A stretch of 41,683 nucleotides of DNA from Bacteroidales bacterium (GCA_024398095.1 JAKSJK010000011.1:1-41683); one strand, 5' to 3'. Shown: positions 8,693 to 18,223, counted from the first letter of the stretch. Notes: generated from the sequence alone by a model not told the origin. Made by a program: numbers and translations.

Positions 8693-8723
8693 AAAAAAGA
8701 CCAGCATTTTTCGCTGGTCTTTT
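8693..8723 (-). terminator. Intrinsic terminator after tRNA-Ser
   Basis: A 7-bp stem (GACCAGC at 8699-8705 with GCTGGTC at 8713-8719) around a 7-nt loop. On the minus strand it is followed by a run of six T. It lies just past the 3' end of the tRNA-Ser gene and before the efflux operon promoter. Confidence 0.8.
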
Positions 8724-8726
8724 CTG

Positions 8727-8814
8727 CGGTGAGGACGAGATTCGAACTCGTGGTACGGTTAACCCGTACGTCAGTTTAGCAAACTGGTGGTTTCAGCCAC
8801 TCACCCACCTCACC
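8727..8814 (-). tRNA. tRNA-Ser (anticodon GCU)
   Basis: A class II tRNA read on the minus strand. The acceptor stem GGTGAGG pairs with CCTCACC, with discriminator G at 8727. The D-arm is GGGTGAGTGGC. The anticodon loop TTGCTAA carries GCT. The long variable arm (ACGTACGGGTTAACCGTAC) is typical of serine tRNAs, and the T-arm contains GTTCGAATC. The 3' CCA is not encoded. It reads AGC/AGU serine codons. Confidence 0.96.
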
Positions 8815-8851
8815 GGGTAAATCTGAAACCGCTTGTTGTCAAACGGGACTG

Positions 8852-8883
8852 CAAATATATAAAAATTCTGTCAGTGCAACAAA
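8852..8883 (-). promoter_or_regulatory. Promoter of tRNA-Ser
   Basis: On the minus strand a -33 TTTG (complement at 8880-8883) is separated by 20 nt from a -7 TATATTTG (8852-8859). This is the Bacteroidetes primary sigma arrangement, placed about 37 nt before the mature tRNA 5' end. Confidence 0.75.
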
Positions 8884-8894
8884 AAATCGCGGAA

Positions 8895-9530
8895 TTACTC
8901 AAACTTTACCTCTGCAAAGAATTCCGGACGATGGTAATCGGGCTTTTCTGTCGAGATCGGCTGCCATGTGACATAATGTCGCGTCGACAGTTCATCCCCG
9001 CACTTGAAAGCGTTCATTTTCATGCTGCATCCGCTGAAATCTCCGATGTCGTGGCGGAAAAAGGCCCCAACCGGTATCTTCGCAACCAGGCTCCACGGTG
9101 TGCCGAGTTCCTTTTCTTCGAAGGTTTCCACTGGCAGCGAGCTCAGCCTTTCCACTTTAGCGTGGCATTCCACGGAAGCCTTTTCTGCGTCGTGGCGGCC
9201 CGGACGGCAGGAATAATCGAGTGTTCCGATACAGTTGAACTCGAAGTTATAGTACAGTCCGTCGTCTGCCGGCATCAGAAACACTTCCACGCAGGAATCC
9301 TTGTACACATCGTGTGCATCTCTGTCCTGCATTGCCCGGCTGCTTTTTTCGTCCACCTCGAAGCGGATATAGACATTGCTTCCATCGTGGCACATTGCGA
9401 ACTGTACCTTTGGAGCAAAAGGGAAAAGCGACGGCCAGTTCAGCTGGTCCATCTGCTGTTGAGGCTGGGCGGCCAGCAGGGCTCCGGCGGCAACCAGGTC
9501 TACCGGAAAAAGTTTCGGAATAAGATACAT
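8895..9530 (-). CDS. CBM9-like carbohydrate-binding family protein
   Basis: 211 residues. The whole chain resembles the CBM9-like/DOMON-type beta-sandwich found in Bacteroidetes. It opens with IPKLFPVDLVAAGALL and continues through the strand FAMCHDGSNVYIRFEVDE. The DVYKDSCVEVFLMP segment (about residues 80-93), YYNFEFNCIGTLDYS and the closing WQPISTEKPDYHRPEFFAEV are typical of the family. No signal peptide is evident, so it may be cytoplasmic or exported by another route; an upstream start is excluded by the neighbouring gene. Its start lies 2 nt from the stop of the upstream SPOR-like gene, so the two are probably co-transcribed. The ligand is unknown: family members bind glucans or xylans, but many Bacteroidetes versions are uncharacterised. 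Confidence 0.8.
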   Translation of the reverse strand: MYLIPKLFPVDLVAAGALLAAQPQQQMDQLNWPSLFPFAPKVQFAMCHDGSNVYIRFEVDEKSSRAMQDRDAHDVYKDSCVEVFLMPADDGLYYNFEFNCIGTLDYSCRPGRHDAEKASVECHAKVERLSSLPVETFEEKELGTPWSLVAKIPVGAFFRHDIGDFSGCSMKMNAFKCGDELSTRHYVTWQPISTEKPDYHRPEFFAEVKFE

Positions 9531-9532
9531 AT

Positions 9533-11236
9533 TTACTGTTCTATGATGCTGAGAGAGGCTTTTTCGGCTCCCGCGGCTTTGATGAGCGCGAGCAGCGTCT
9601 CGGCCTCCTCTTTATCCTCGAATGGGGAAATCACATAGATTGTCTTGCCGTTGGAGTAGGACTTTGCAAGATCTTTTTCGCAGTTCTGTCTGATGGCGGC
9701 TCCAACCTCGGCCGGCAGCGTTCCTCCGGTTTCTATTTCTATCTTCCAGAGGTCTGCGCTGCCCTCGTTGGCCTTTGCCTCGCTGATGGAGCAGCTTTTG
9801 CCGTTGCGGAAAGCTACCACGGATGCGCTCTTGAAGCCCAGAGCCTTGACCTTCGGGAGCGTTGCATTAGCCTCTGCCCAGGTACGGAAGATGCCAACCC
9901 GGTAGACATGATGTCCGTTGGACTGTACGGTTTCATATACAGGACTCATGCCCCTGAGCTGAGCCATGGTGGCCTTGTTCGGCAAGGTGATGTAGTGGAT
10001 CTGGTATATGACCCCGTCAGGCAGTGCCTGGTTCTCGGCATATTGGCCCACAGGCAGTACCTGGAAGCTGTAGTCGAACTTGCTTTCCGGTTCTTTGAAA
10101 CTCATCTGCGGGGCTTCTCCGAGAGATTTCTTTGCGAATGCGAAGCTTTTGGATGTCTCTGCCTTTTCGCCTTCCGGCCCTCCATCCAGTTTATCCGGAT
10201 CAACCACTATGCCTTTGCGCAGCAGTCTCAGCTCTTCTTCCATCAGCCCGCGCTTGGCCTCATCTATTGCTGCAATGCACTGTGAGAGGGATTTTTCTCC
10301 GGTCTCAATTTCTATCGCCAGACCAGACTCGGGATTTTGCGCATAGGTCTGCCTCATCTTTTCGAGGCTTTCGAAGCGGCTGTCCAGATCTGATGTCAGT
10401 TTTTTGACCTCTTCCAGCTTCTTGCGGTAGTCTGCAGTCTGGGAGTCTTGCTGCGAGGAGGTTTCTGCCCCTTGGTCTTTGCGGCCGTCTGCCAGATCGA
10501 GACGGAGTATCTCCTTCAGCCGGGCCGGGTCACCGATCTGTTTTCTCAGTGGCATGTTTTCAAATTCGAGGATATAGACACAGAGGCTGTCGCTGCCGCA
10601 TTCGCGATTGGATGCGAAGACCGAGTATCTGCCGTCTTCCGTGTCCATGTAGAGCATGTCGTCTGCCGGGGATGAGTAAGGGAAGCCCATGTTTACCGGT
10701 GTGTCCCAGTCGTCTCTCTCCGGATTCCAGTTGCAGACATATAGGTCGTAGCCGCCCACGCCATAGAGTCCATTCGAGGCGAACCACAGTTTCTTGCCGT
10801 CGTCCGAGAGTAGCGGATATATCTCGTCGGAATTGGCCGTCAGTTCTTCAAAAAGCGGCTCAGGCACGCTCCAGAGACCGTCTTCAAGCCTGGTCCGGTA
10901 GATGTTGCGTCTTCCGTTTTCCCCTTTTGCGGAGTAGTAAATGAGTTTGGCTCCGTCTTTTATCAGCGTCGCATTTGCGAGGAGGCCGCCGTCTTTGTCC
11001 ATGGCATTCGGACTGGCTTTCCATGCCTTGTCGCCCATCGGGTACCAGAGGAAGAAATCGCCAGCCGGCACATGCTTCTTTGCGACTACAGCCGGTTCGC
11101 ATACGAAGTTCGCCAGCTCTTCCGCATTGGCTCTTTCCTCATCTCCGGAGATTTTCAGGGAGTCTGCAGCGTTTTGCGCGGCGGCTGTCATAACCCCCGC
11201 GAAAAAGAGCAGATATGTCGTCAGAATGCGTTTCAT
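9533..11236 (-). CDS. Exported PD40 beta-propeller protein with C-terminal SPOR-like repeats
   Basis: 567 residues from the ATG at 11236. The alternative ATG at 11254 lies almost inside the promoter word TATCTTTG (11256-11263), so it would not be in the transcript. The chain has a signal peptide (about 1-20, ending TAAAQ). A PD40/WD40-like segment follows (about residues 80-215, with DEIYPLLSDDGKKLWFASNG and GGYDLYVCNW). Next are a linker with coiled-coil character (about 260-340) and two ferredoxin-like SPOR-type units (about 400-485 and 495-567). In the first of these, VYRVGIFRTWAEANATLPKVK is typical of peptidoglycan-binding SPOR domains. It probably sits in the periplasm at the cell wall. 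It precedes the CBM9-like gene by 2 nt. Confidence 0.82.
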   Translation of the reverse strand: MKRILTTYLLFFAGVMTAAAQNAADSLKISGDEERANAEELANFVCEPAVVAKKHVPAGDFFLWYPMGDKAWKASPNAMDKDGGLLANATLIKDGAKLIYYSAKGENGRRNIYRTRLEDGLWSVPEPLFEELTANSDEIYPLLSDDGKKLWFASNGLYGVGGYDLYVCNWNPERDDWDTPVNMGFPYSSPADDMLYMDTEDGRYSVFASNRECGSDSLCVYILEFENMPLRKQIGDPARLKEILRLDLADGRKDQGAETSSQQDSQTADYRKKLEEVKKLTSDLDSRFESLEKMRQTYAQNPESGLAIEIETGEKSLSQCIAAIDEAKRGLMEEELRLLRKGIVVDPDKLDGGPEGEKAETSKSFAFAKKSLGEAPQMSFKEPESKFDYSFQVLPVGQYAENQALPDGVIYQIHYITLPNKATMAQLRGMSPVYETVQSNGHHVYRVGIFRTWAEANATLPKVKALGFKSASVVAFRNGKSCSISEAKANEGSADLWKIEIETGGTLPAEVGAAIRQNCEKDLAKSYSNGKTIYVISPFEDKEEAETLLALIKAAGAEKASLSIIEQ

Positions 11237-11255
11237 AGGCCTGTGTCTGGTCATG

Positions 11256-11263
11256 CAAAGATA
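11256..11263 (-). promoter_or_regulatory. -7 element for the PD40/SPOR-like gene
   Basis: The minus strand reads TATCTTTG, an exact TAnnTTTG match. It puts transcription start close to 11250, about 14 nt before the chosen start codon. Confidence 0.6.
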
Positions 11264-11313
11264 CTAAATAAGTCAAAATATAGGTCAAAACTTCTTATAT
11301 CCGAAAAAATTAG

Positions 11314-11321
11314 TAAATTTG
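11314..11321 (+). promoter_or_regulatory. -7 element for secDF
   Basis: TAAATTTG matches TAnnTTTG and lies 69 nt before the secDF ATG, predicting an A+T-rich leader of roughly 65 nt. It is divergent from the promoter at 11256-11263. Confidence 0.55.
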
Positions 11322-11390
11322 TGCCCTATTTGCATATATGGGCAAAACTGGAAAATTCAAAATATAACAAACAAATAATTTTTAAACACT

Positions 11391-14342
11391 ATGCAGAATA
11401 AAGGTGCAATCAGATTGGTAGCCATCCTGCTTATGCTGGCTTGCTTCTGGCAGCTTTCGTTCACTGCCGTTTCCCGTATGCACGAGAAGAAGGCAGCGGC
11501 TTACGCTGAGGAGCAGGTTGCAGCGGTTGCTGACACCCTCCTCGCAGGCATGTCAGACGTTGAAAAGGAAGACTACATCAATGCAGTAAGGAAGAGCGCA
11601 GAGCGCGAGTACATCGACTCTATCTCCGCTAACACCGGCGTCTTCTCTTACAAGGCTTCAAAGGCAAAGGAAATCAACCTCGGTCTCGACCTCAAGGGCG
11701 GTATGAATGTCATGCTCCAGGTGCAGCTCGAAGACCTCGTAAAGGCTCTGGCAGACAACAGCAAGGATGAAAACTTCCTCGCAGCCGTTGAAACCGCAAA
11801 GGTAAACAGCGTAACTTCACGCAACGACTTCATCACCCTTTTCGCCGATGCTTGGAAGGCTCAGAACAACGGCCGCAAGCTCAACGAGATCTTCGGTACC
11901 TATGAAATGAGGGACAAGATCACCGGTGAGACCAGCGATGAAGAGGTTGTGAAGGTTCTCAAGGCAGAAGCTGAGAGTGCGGTTTCCAACTCATTCCAGG
12001 TGCTCCGTAACCGTATCGACCGTTTCGGCGTGACCCAGCCGAACATCCAGAAGCTTGGCAACTCAGGACGAATCCTCGTCGAGCTCCCAGGTGTGAAGGA
12101 GCCGGAGCGTGTCCGCAAGCTCCTCCAGGGTACCGCATCCCTCGAGTTCTGGCCAACCTACAAGTGCGAAGAGGTTATCGACTTCCTCTCACGTGCTGAC
12201 CAGGTTCTCGCAGAGACCACCGGCGAAGAGCATCCTCTCTTCTCTGTACTCAGCCCGGCTGTAGATCAGGCAGGCCGTCCTGGCCCTACCGCATGCATCG
12301 GTTATGCAAACTACGCTGACACTGCAAAGATCAACAAGATGTTCGCTACCCCTGAGGTTGCAAACGTTCTCCCTGCAGAACTCCTCCCTATGTGGTCTGT
12401 AAAGGCTTCCGAGTTCTCAGCTGACGGCAACATCTTCGAACTCGTTGCCATCAAGTCTACCGACCGCGAGGGCAAGGCTCCTCTCGATGGTGGTGCCATC
12501 ACCGACGCACGTGCACAGCTCAGCAACACCGGCCGCACCGAATATGAGGTTTCAATGACCATGAACGCCGAGGGTTCCAATGTATGGGCCCGTCTCACCA
12601 GGGACAACATCGGCCGCCAGGTTGCCATCGTTCTCGACGGTCTCGTATACTCTTACCCAACCGTTCAGTCTGAAATCAGCGGCGGTAGCTCACAGATCAC
12701 CGGCCGTTTCGGTGAGGAAGAGGCTCAGGACCTTGCAAACGTCCTCAAGTCCGGTAAACTCCCTGCACCTGCAACCATCGTTCAGGAGCAGGTTGTAGGT
12801 CCTTCACTCGGTAGCGAATCTATCAACGCCGGCCTCATCTCATTCGCACTCGCATTCGTGCTCGTGCTTATCTACATGATCCTCTTCTACAGCGGAGCGG
12901 GTCTCGTAGCCGACCTCGCACTCCTTTGCAACGTTGTGCTCCTCTTCGGTTCACTCGTTTCATTCGGTGCAGTCCTCACTCTCCCTGGTATCGCAGGTCT
13001 CGTCCTCACCCTCGGTATGGCCGTGGATGCGAACGTCATCATCTACGAGCGTGTCAAGGAGGAAATCCGCGCAGGCAAGGGTCTCAGCAAGGCAATCGCA
13101 GACGGTTACAGCAATGCATACTCTGCAATCATCGACGGCCAGGTGACCACCATCCTCACCGGTCTCGTGCTGTTCTTCTTCGGTTCCGGTCCTGTAAAGG
13201 GCTTCGCTACCACCCTCATCATCGGTATCATCACCTCAGTCCTTACCTCTATCTTCATCACCCGTCTCATCTTCGACGACCGTGTAAGCAAGGGTAAGAA
13301 CGTTACCTTCACCAACAAGATGACCGAGAACTTCCTCCAGAACACCACTGTGAAGTTCATCGAGAAGAGGAAGATCACCTACATCATCTCTGGTGTCCTC
13401 ATCCTCGCATCCATCCTTTCTATCAGCATCAAGGGCTTCACCTACGGTGTAGACTTCACCGGTGGCCGTTCATTCGTTGTGAAGTTCGACCAGCCTGTAC
13501 AGGCAGAGGCCGTTCGTTCTGCAGTCCAGGACGTATTCAACGCTGCTGCTGACGCTGACGAGACTGTCAAGGGTGCTTCTCTTGAGATCAAGCAGTTCGG
13601 TGCAGACAACCAGATGAAGATCACTACCTCTTATAAGTATAACATCGAGACCTCTGAGGTTGACAACGAGGTTGAGGCTATGCTTTACGAGGCAGTAAAG
13701 GGCTTCTACAGTGAAGAGCCAAGCTTCGACGGCTTCCGCTCAACCCTCGACAACCCTTACGGTATCATCTCATCCGACAAGGTTGGCGCAACCATCGCAA
13801 ACGACATCAAGAGGGATGCAATCATTTCTGTGATCCTCGCCCTTCTCGTGATCTTCGCCTACATCGCTGTCAGGTTCAAGAACTGGACCTGGGGTCTCGG
13901 TGGTGTCACCTCCCTTGCACACACTGCAATCATCGTGATCGGATTCTTCTCATTCTTCAGCGGAATCCTCCCATTCACCCTCGATGTGGACTCTACCTTC
14001 ATCGCGGCTATCCTGACCATCATCGGTTACGCAATCAACGATAACGTGGTTATCTTCGACCGTATCCGTGAGTACAGGATCAACCACCCTAAGGCAGACC
14101 TCAAGGACAATGTGAACGAGGCTCTCAACAGCACTCTCTCACGTACCATGAACACCTCTCTCACCACCCTCGTTACCATGCTTGCAATCGCAATCTTCGG
14201 CGGTGAGGTGATCAGAGGCCTTGCAGTGGCACTCATCCTCGGTATCATCATCGGTACCTACGCTTCAATCTTCATCGGTACTCCTGTCATGTACGACGTG
14301 ACCAAGGCTGTAGAGAAGAAGAAAGCAGCAAAGAACGAGTAA
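11391..14342 (+). CDS. secDF: SecDF fusion, protein translocase accessory subunit
   Basis: 983 residues joining SecD and SecF in one chain, as is common in Bacteroidetes. The SecD half begins with one membrane helix (about residues 6-25) and the conserved LGLDLKGGMNVML motif (about residues 94-106). Next come a large periplasmic P1 domain and a cluster of helices around residues 480-645 with AGLVLTLGMAVDANVIIYERVKEE. The SecF half starts near residue 660 and has GVDFTGGRSFVVKF (about 685). It repeats the helix cluster with TIIGYAINDNVVIFDRIRE. The protein uses the proton gradient to help pull exported proteins through SecYEG. Codon use is strongly restricted (CTC, ATC, AAG, GAG preferred), suggesting high expression. 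It is followed by its own terminator. Confidence 0.97.
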   Translation: MQNKGAIRLVAILLMLACFWQLSFTAVSRMHEKKAAAYAEEQVAAVADTLLAGMSDVEKEDYINAVRKSAEREYIDSISANTGVFSYKASKAKEINLGLDLKGGMNVMLQVQLEDLVKALADNSKDENFLAAVETAKVNSVTSRNDFITLFADAWKAQNNGRKLNEIFGTYEMRDKITGETSDEEVVKVLKAEAESAVSNSFQVLRNRIDRFGVTQPNIQKLGNSGRILVELPGVKEPERVRKLLQGTASLEFWPTYKCEEVIDFLSRADQVLAETTGEEHPLFSVLSPAVDQAGRPGPTACIGYANYADTAKINKMFATPEVANVLPAELLPMWSVKASEFSADGNIFELVAIKSTDREGKAPLDGGAITDARAQLSNTGRTEYEVSMTMNAEGSNVWARLTRDNIGRQVAIVLDGLVYSYPTVQSEISGGSSQITGRFGEEEAQDLANVLKSGKLPAPATIVQEQVVGPSLGSESINAGLISFALAFVLVLIYMILFYSGAGLVADLALLCNVVLLFGSLVSFGAVLTLPGIAGLVLTLGMAVDANVIIYERVKEEIRAGKGLSKAIADGYSNAYSAIIDGQVTTILTGLVLFFFGSGPVKGFATTLIIGIITSVLTSIFITRLIFDDRVSKGKNVTFTNKMTENFLQNTTVKFIEKRKITYIISGVLILASILSISIKGFTYGVDFTGGRSFVVKFDQPVQAEAVRSAVQDVFNAAADADETVKGASLEIKQFGADNQMKITTSYKYNIETSEVDNEVEAMLYEAVKGFYSEEPSFDGFRSTLDNPYGIISSDKVGATIANDIKRDAIISVILALLVIFAYIAVRFKNWTWGLGGVTSLAHTAIIVIGFFSFFSGILPFTLDVDSTFIAAILTIIGYAINDNVVIFDRIREYRINHPKADLKDNVNEALNSTLSRTMNTSLTTLVTMLAIAIFGGEVIRGLAVALILGIIIGTYASIFIGTPVMYDVTKAVEKKKAAKNE

Positions 14343-14363
14343 AAATCACTCAATATTTTTCAG

Positions 14364-14393
14364 GAGGCCGGCTTTGTAGTCGGCCTCTTTTTT
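14364..14393 (+). terminator. Intrinsic terminator of secDF
   Basis: GAGGCCGGC (14364-14372) pairs with GTCGGCCTC (14379-14387) with one G-T pair around a 6-nt loop, followed by six T. Confidence 0.9.
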
Positions 14394-14395
14394 CA

Positions 14396-14403
14396 TATCT
14401 TTG
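14396..14403 (+). promoter_or_regulatory. -7 element for dnaE, almost touching the start codon
   Basis: TATCTTTG matches TAnnTTTG and ends 4 nt before the dnaE ATG at 14408. This predicts a leaderless or nearly leaderless transcript. It follows directly on the secDF terminator. Confidence 0.55.
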
Positions 14404-14407
14404 CGTT

Positions 14408-17400
14408 ATGTCTTTCGCACACTTACACGTACATACCCAGTACTCCATTCTGGATGGTCTGTCCAACATTTCGAAGCTCTTCGACAGGGCTGAAGAGTTG
14501 GGCATGCCGGCGCTTGCCATCACCGATCACGGCAATATGTATGGCATCAAGGAGTTCATGAAATTTGCCGGAAAGCATCCGAAGGTAAAGCCGATTCTCG
14601 GATGTGAGCTGTACGTGACCACTCACTACGACCACCACCTCAAGGATTCCACCCACAGGAAGTACTACCACCTTATCCTGCTGGCCAAGAACTACGATGG
14701 CTATAAGAATCTCATGCATATCGTCTCAGAGGGCCATATAGAGGGAAAGTACTACGACAAGCCTAGGGTGAGCCACGAGATAGTGGAGAAGTACAGCCGA
14801 AACCTGGTGTGCCTGTCTGCTTGTATTGCAGGTGAAGTTCCGAGAGCGGTCATAGCGGGCGATATGGACGGGGCCAGGAAGGCCATCGAGTGGCATAAGA
14901 AGGTTTTCGGAGACGACTATTATCTGGAGGTGCAGCTGCATAAGACCGAGGTGCCGGGCCAGGATATGGAGGTCTACGAGCACCAGAGAGTGGCCAATGC
15001 CGGTATTTTCGACCTGGCTGAGGAAATGGGAGTGAAGGTCGTGGCGACCAATGACGTCCATTTCGTCTGCAAGGAAGACGGTCCTGCGCATGATCTGCTC
15101 ATCTGTCTGAATACCGGCGCAAAGCTCGGTGACCCGAACCGTCTGCGCTACACCCAGCAGGAGTACCTCAAGAGCGAGGAGGAGATGCTGGAGCTGTTCC
15201 CAAGACATCCCGAGGTGGTTGCCAACACCATGGAGGTCGTGGACAAGATCGAGAGCTACAAGATCGACCGCGGCCACGTCCTGCCGAAGTTCGAACTGCC
15301 GGCAGACTTCCTAGCCGACATTGACAACCAGCTGGAGAAATACAAGGATATCATCGACGTTGGACGCTGCGACAAGGATGGCAACGACCGCGGAGAGGAG
15401 TTCTGCAAGTCTGTTGCATACCTCTGCCACCTGACCTACAAAGGTGCGCATATCCGATATGGCGAAACCTTTACCGAGGAGCAGGCCGAGCGAATCGAAT
15501 TCGAGCTCAAGACAATCTGCCGAATGGGCTTCCCGGACTACTTCCTCATCGTTCAGGACTATATTGCAGCCGCACGTGCGATGGGTTCAATGGTGGGCCC
15601 TGGACGTGGTTCTGCTGCGGGTTCCGTGGTAGCCTACTGCCTCTGGATCACCAACCTCGACCCGATCAAGTACCAGCTCCTGTTCGAGAGATTCCTCAAT
15701 CCGGACCGAATCAGCATGCCGGATATCGACGTCGATTTCGAGGATCTTGGTGCCGCCCATAAATATGTAGAGGACCACTATGGCCTGGACCATGTTTCCC
15801 GAGTGATCACATTCGGCGCGATGCTGGCAAAAGGAGCCATCAAGGATGTCGCGCGCGTATTAGATATAAGTATAGAGGAATCGAACCGTCTGTCGAAGAT
15901 GGTGCCGGACCGTCTGAGCGAAAAGGTTGAAAAGGAGTATCCGTTCAACCCTAAGCTGGACGAACTCAAATCCGGCTTCAAGCAGTATGAAAAAGAAGTC
16001 GAAGTGGACGACCCCGAGCATCCTGGAGAGAAGATGACGGTCACAAAGACCTTCCAGAAAGGTCTCGAGGAGGTGGATGTGAAGATCAACCTCAAGAACT
16101 GCTTCAGACTGGTTCCGGAGTTCAAGAACGAACTGGAAAATGGTACGGAAATAAACCGCCAGGTCCTGAAGTTTGCCAAGCAGCTTGAGGGCTGTATCCG
16201 TCAGGTGGGTGTCCATGCCTGCGCCACCATCATCGGCCGTGGCAACCTGACCGACTATATCCCTATCTGCCTGTCCGAGGAAACCTCTATGGACGAGAAT
16301 GGCAAGAAGGTTACCAAGTCTTTCTGGACCTCCCAATACGACGGCCACTACATCGAGGATGTGGGAATGCTCAAGATGGACTTCCTGGGCCTCAACACCC
16401 TCACGATCATACACAAGTGTCTGGATATGGTAAAGGAGCGCTTCGGTGTCGACATCGACATAGAGGCCATCCCTATCGACGACAAGCCAACCTTCGAACT
16501 TTACGGCCGCGGTGATACCAAGTCCGTATTCCAGTTCGAGTCTCCTGGCATGATGAACTGGCTCCAGAAATTGCAGCCGGAGCGTTTCGAGGACCTCATT
16601 GCGATGAACGCCCTCTACCGTCCGGGACCTATGGATTATATTCCTGATTTCGTAGCCAGGAAGCAGGGTATCCAGCCTATCGAGTATGACCTCGACGACA
16701 TGGCGGAATACCTTGAGGACACCTATGGCATCACTGTCTACCAGGAGCAGGTCATGCTGCTGTCCCAGAAGCTTGCCGGCTTCACTAAGGGTGAGGCGGA
16801 CAAGCTGCGAAAGGCCATGGGTAAGAAGATGATTGATGTGCTGAACTCACTCAAGGACAAGTTCATGACCGGCGGCATGGCGAAGGGCCATCCTGAAAAG
16901 GTCCTGGACAAGATCTGGAAAGACTGGGAGAAGTTCGCATCCTACGCGTTCAACAAGTCTCATGCGACCTGCTATGCCTGGGTAAGTTACCAGACCGGCT
17001 GGCTCAAGTGCCACTATCCGTCAGAGTTCCAGGCTGCGAACCTCACGGCCAACCTTGGCAACGCTTCCGAGATACAGGCGATCATGGCCGACTGCAAGAA
17101 GAACAAGATTGCAGTGCTCAATCCGGATGTGAACGAATCCGGCATGGAGTTCTCCGTAAACCATAACGGCGACATCCGCTTCGGTCTCGCCGGCATAAAG
17201 GGTTTCGGCAGCCAGTCCAAGACCATTATCGAGGAGCGCAAGTCTAACGGCAGTTTCAGCGATGTGTTCGATTTCGTGGAGCGAATGTCAGGCAAGTTGG
17301 GTAAGAAGGGCTTCGAGTCTCTGGTCTATTCTGGAGCCTTCGACAGCTTCGGTATAGAGAGAGGTGTTTACGGCCAGTTCACCAAGAGTGGTGAGACTTT

Positions 17401-18223
17401 CCTCGACGCACTTGTGCGCTACGGTGAATTATACAGAAAAGACGCAGAGGAGACCTCAGTCTCGCTTTTCGGCGATGCCGAGGAATGCAAGCCGCAGAGG
17501 CCTGAGATACCGGAATATGTGCCGACTGGCGATCTGGAGCTTCTGCATAAGGAAAAAGAGCTGGTGGGCATGTATCTATCCTCCCATCCGCTTGACAAAT
17601 ACCGTTTCGAGATAGACGAGTTCTCTTCGGTAACGCTGGAGAATCTGGACTCTCTGGTAAGCGACTGCCATGACAACGAAAAGACCGCTAATGTGATGAT
17701 CGGCGGTTTCGTACTTGGCACAAACCAGAGGACCACAAGGCTCGGCAAGCCATTCATGGAAGTTAACGTAGAAGACTTTACCGGCAGCTACAATCTGGCT
17801 CTCTTCGGTCAGGATTTCGAGAATTTCGGCCCTAAGTTCAAGGTGGGCGACAGTCTGCTGATCGAGGGCAAGATTGCGCCAAGGTTCAGACCTAAGCCGG
17901 CGGCCCCTGGCGAACCTAAGCCGGATGTTCCTTATGAGTTCAAGGTGCAGGCTGTGTCCCACCTGGGAAACACCGCCGAAACGCTTGTCAAGGAACTTGT
18001 GATGAGGATTTCAGTCCAGCAGCTGTCCCAGGAGTTTGAAAAGAACATGGTCGGTGTTCTCAAGGCCAACAAGGGTACTGTACCGGTTTCACTCATAATC
18101 GTGGATCCTGCCAAGAAATCGTCTGTGGAATTCGCCGTGAAGAAATTCGCCGTGACCATCTCAACCGAACTGGTCGAAGCCCTGAGGGCGATCGGAATCA
18201 ACGTTTCCGTCAAGAAGAAATAA
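14408..18223 (+). CDS. dnaE: DNA polymerase III alpha subunit (DnaE)
   Basis: 1271 residues; the replicative polymerase subunit that synthesises DNA in the holoenzyme. The PHP domain opens at once with FAHLHVHTQYSILDG (residues 3-17) and covers about 1-285. The polymerase palm has PDIDVDFED, placing catalytic Asp441 and Asp443. A third acidic position is in MDFLGLNTL (Asp658). The fingers region has the ALYRPGPMDYIPDFV and KAMGKK..D segments. A helix-hairpin-helix region and an OB-fold (about residues 1095-1160, IGGFVLGTNQRTTRLGKPFMEVNVED) follow, then a C-terminal tail. The length and order fit the DnaE1 type found outside the Firmicutes PolC group. It is transcribed separately from secDF. 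Confidence 0.98.
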   Translation: MSFAHLHVHTQYSILDGLSNISKLFDRAEELGMPALAITDHGNMYGIKEFMKFAGKHPKVKPILGCELYVTTHYDHHLKDSTHRKYYHLILLAKNYDGYKNLMHIVSEGHIEGKYYDKPRVSHEIVEKYSRNLVCLSACIAGEVPRAVIAGDMDGARKAIEWHKKVFGDDYYLEVQLHKTEVPGQDMEVYEHQRVANAGIFDLAEEMGVKVVATNDVHFVCKEDGPAHDLLICLNTGAKLGDPNRLRYTQQEYLKSEEEMLELFPRHPEVVANTMEVVDKIESYKIDRGHVLPKFELPADFLADIDNQLEKYKDIIDVGRCDKDGNDRGEEFCKSVAYLCHLTYKGAHIRYGETFTEEQAERIEFELKTICRMGFPDYFLIVQDYIAAARAMGSMVGPGRGSAAGSVVAYCLWITNLDPIKYQLLFERFLNPDRISMPDIDVDFEDLGAAHKYVEDHYGLDHVSRVITFGAMLAKGAIKDVARVLDISIEESNRLSKMVPDRLSEKVEKEYPFNPKLDELKSGFKQYEKEVEVDDPEHPGEKMTVTKTFQKGLEEVDVKINLKNCFRLVPEFKNELENGTEINRQVLKFAKQLEGCIRQVGVHACATIIGRGNLTDYIPICLSEETSMDENGKKVTKSFWTSQYDGHYIEDVGMLKMDFLGLNTLTIIHKCLDMVKERFGVDIDIEAIPIDDKPTFELYGRGDTKSVFQFESPGMMNWLQKLQPERFEDLIAMNALYRPGPMDYIPDFVARKQGIQPIEYDLDDMAEYLEDTYGITVYQEQVMLLSQKLAGFTKGEADKLRKAMGKKMIDVLNSLKDKFMTGGMAKGHPEKVLDKIWKDWEKFASYAFNKSHATCYAWVSYQTGWLKCHYPSEFQAANLTANLGNASEIQAIMADCKKNKIAVLNPDVNESGMEFSVNHNGDIRFGLAGIKGFGSQSKTIIEERKSNGSFSDVFDFVERMSGKLGKKGFESLVYSGAFDSFGIERGVYGQFTKSGETFLDALVRYGELYRKDAEETSVSLFGDAEECKPQRPEIPEYVPTGDLELLHKEKELVGMYLSSHPLDKYRFEIDEFSSVTLENLDSLVSDCHDNEKTANVMIGGFVLGTNQRTTRLGKPFMEVNVEDFTGSYNLALFGQDFENFGPKFKVGDSLLIEGKIAPRFRPKPAAPGEPKPDVPYEFKVQAVSHLGNTAETLVKELVMRISVQQLSQEFEKNMVGVLKANKGTVPVSLIIVDPAKKSSVEFAVKKFAVTISTELVEALRAIGINVSVKKK

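Noticed and set aside
8674-8707. Upstream start at 8707 for the efflux-operon lipoprotein
   Set aside because: It would begin upstream of the promoter word and inside the terminator of tRNA-Ser; the ATG at 8641 gives a perfect lipoprotein signal.
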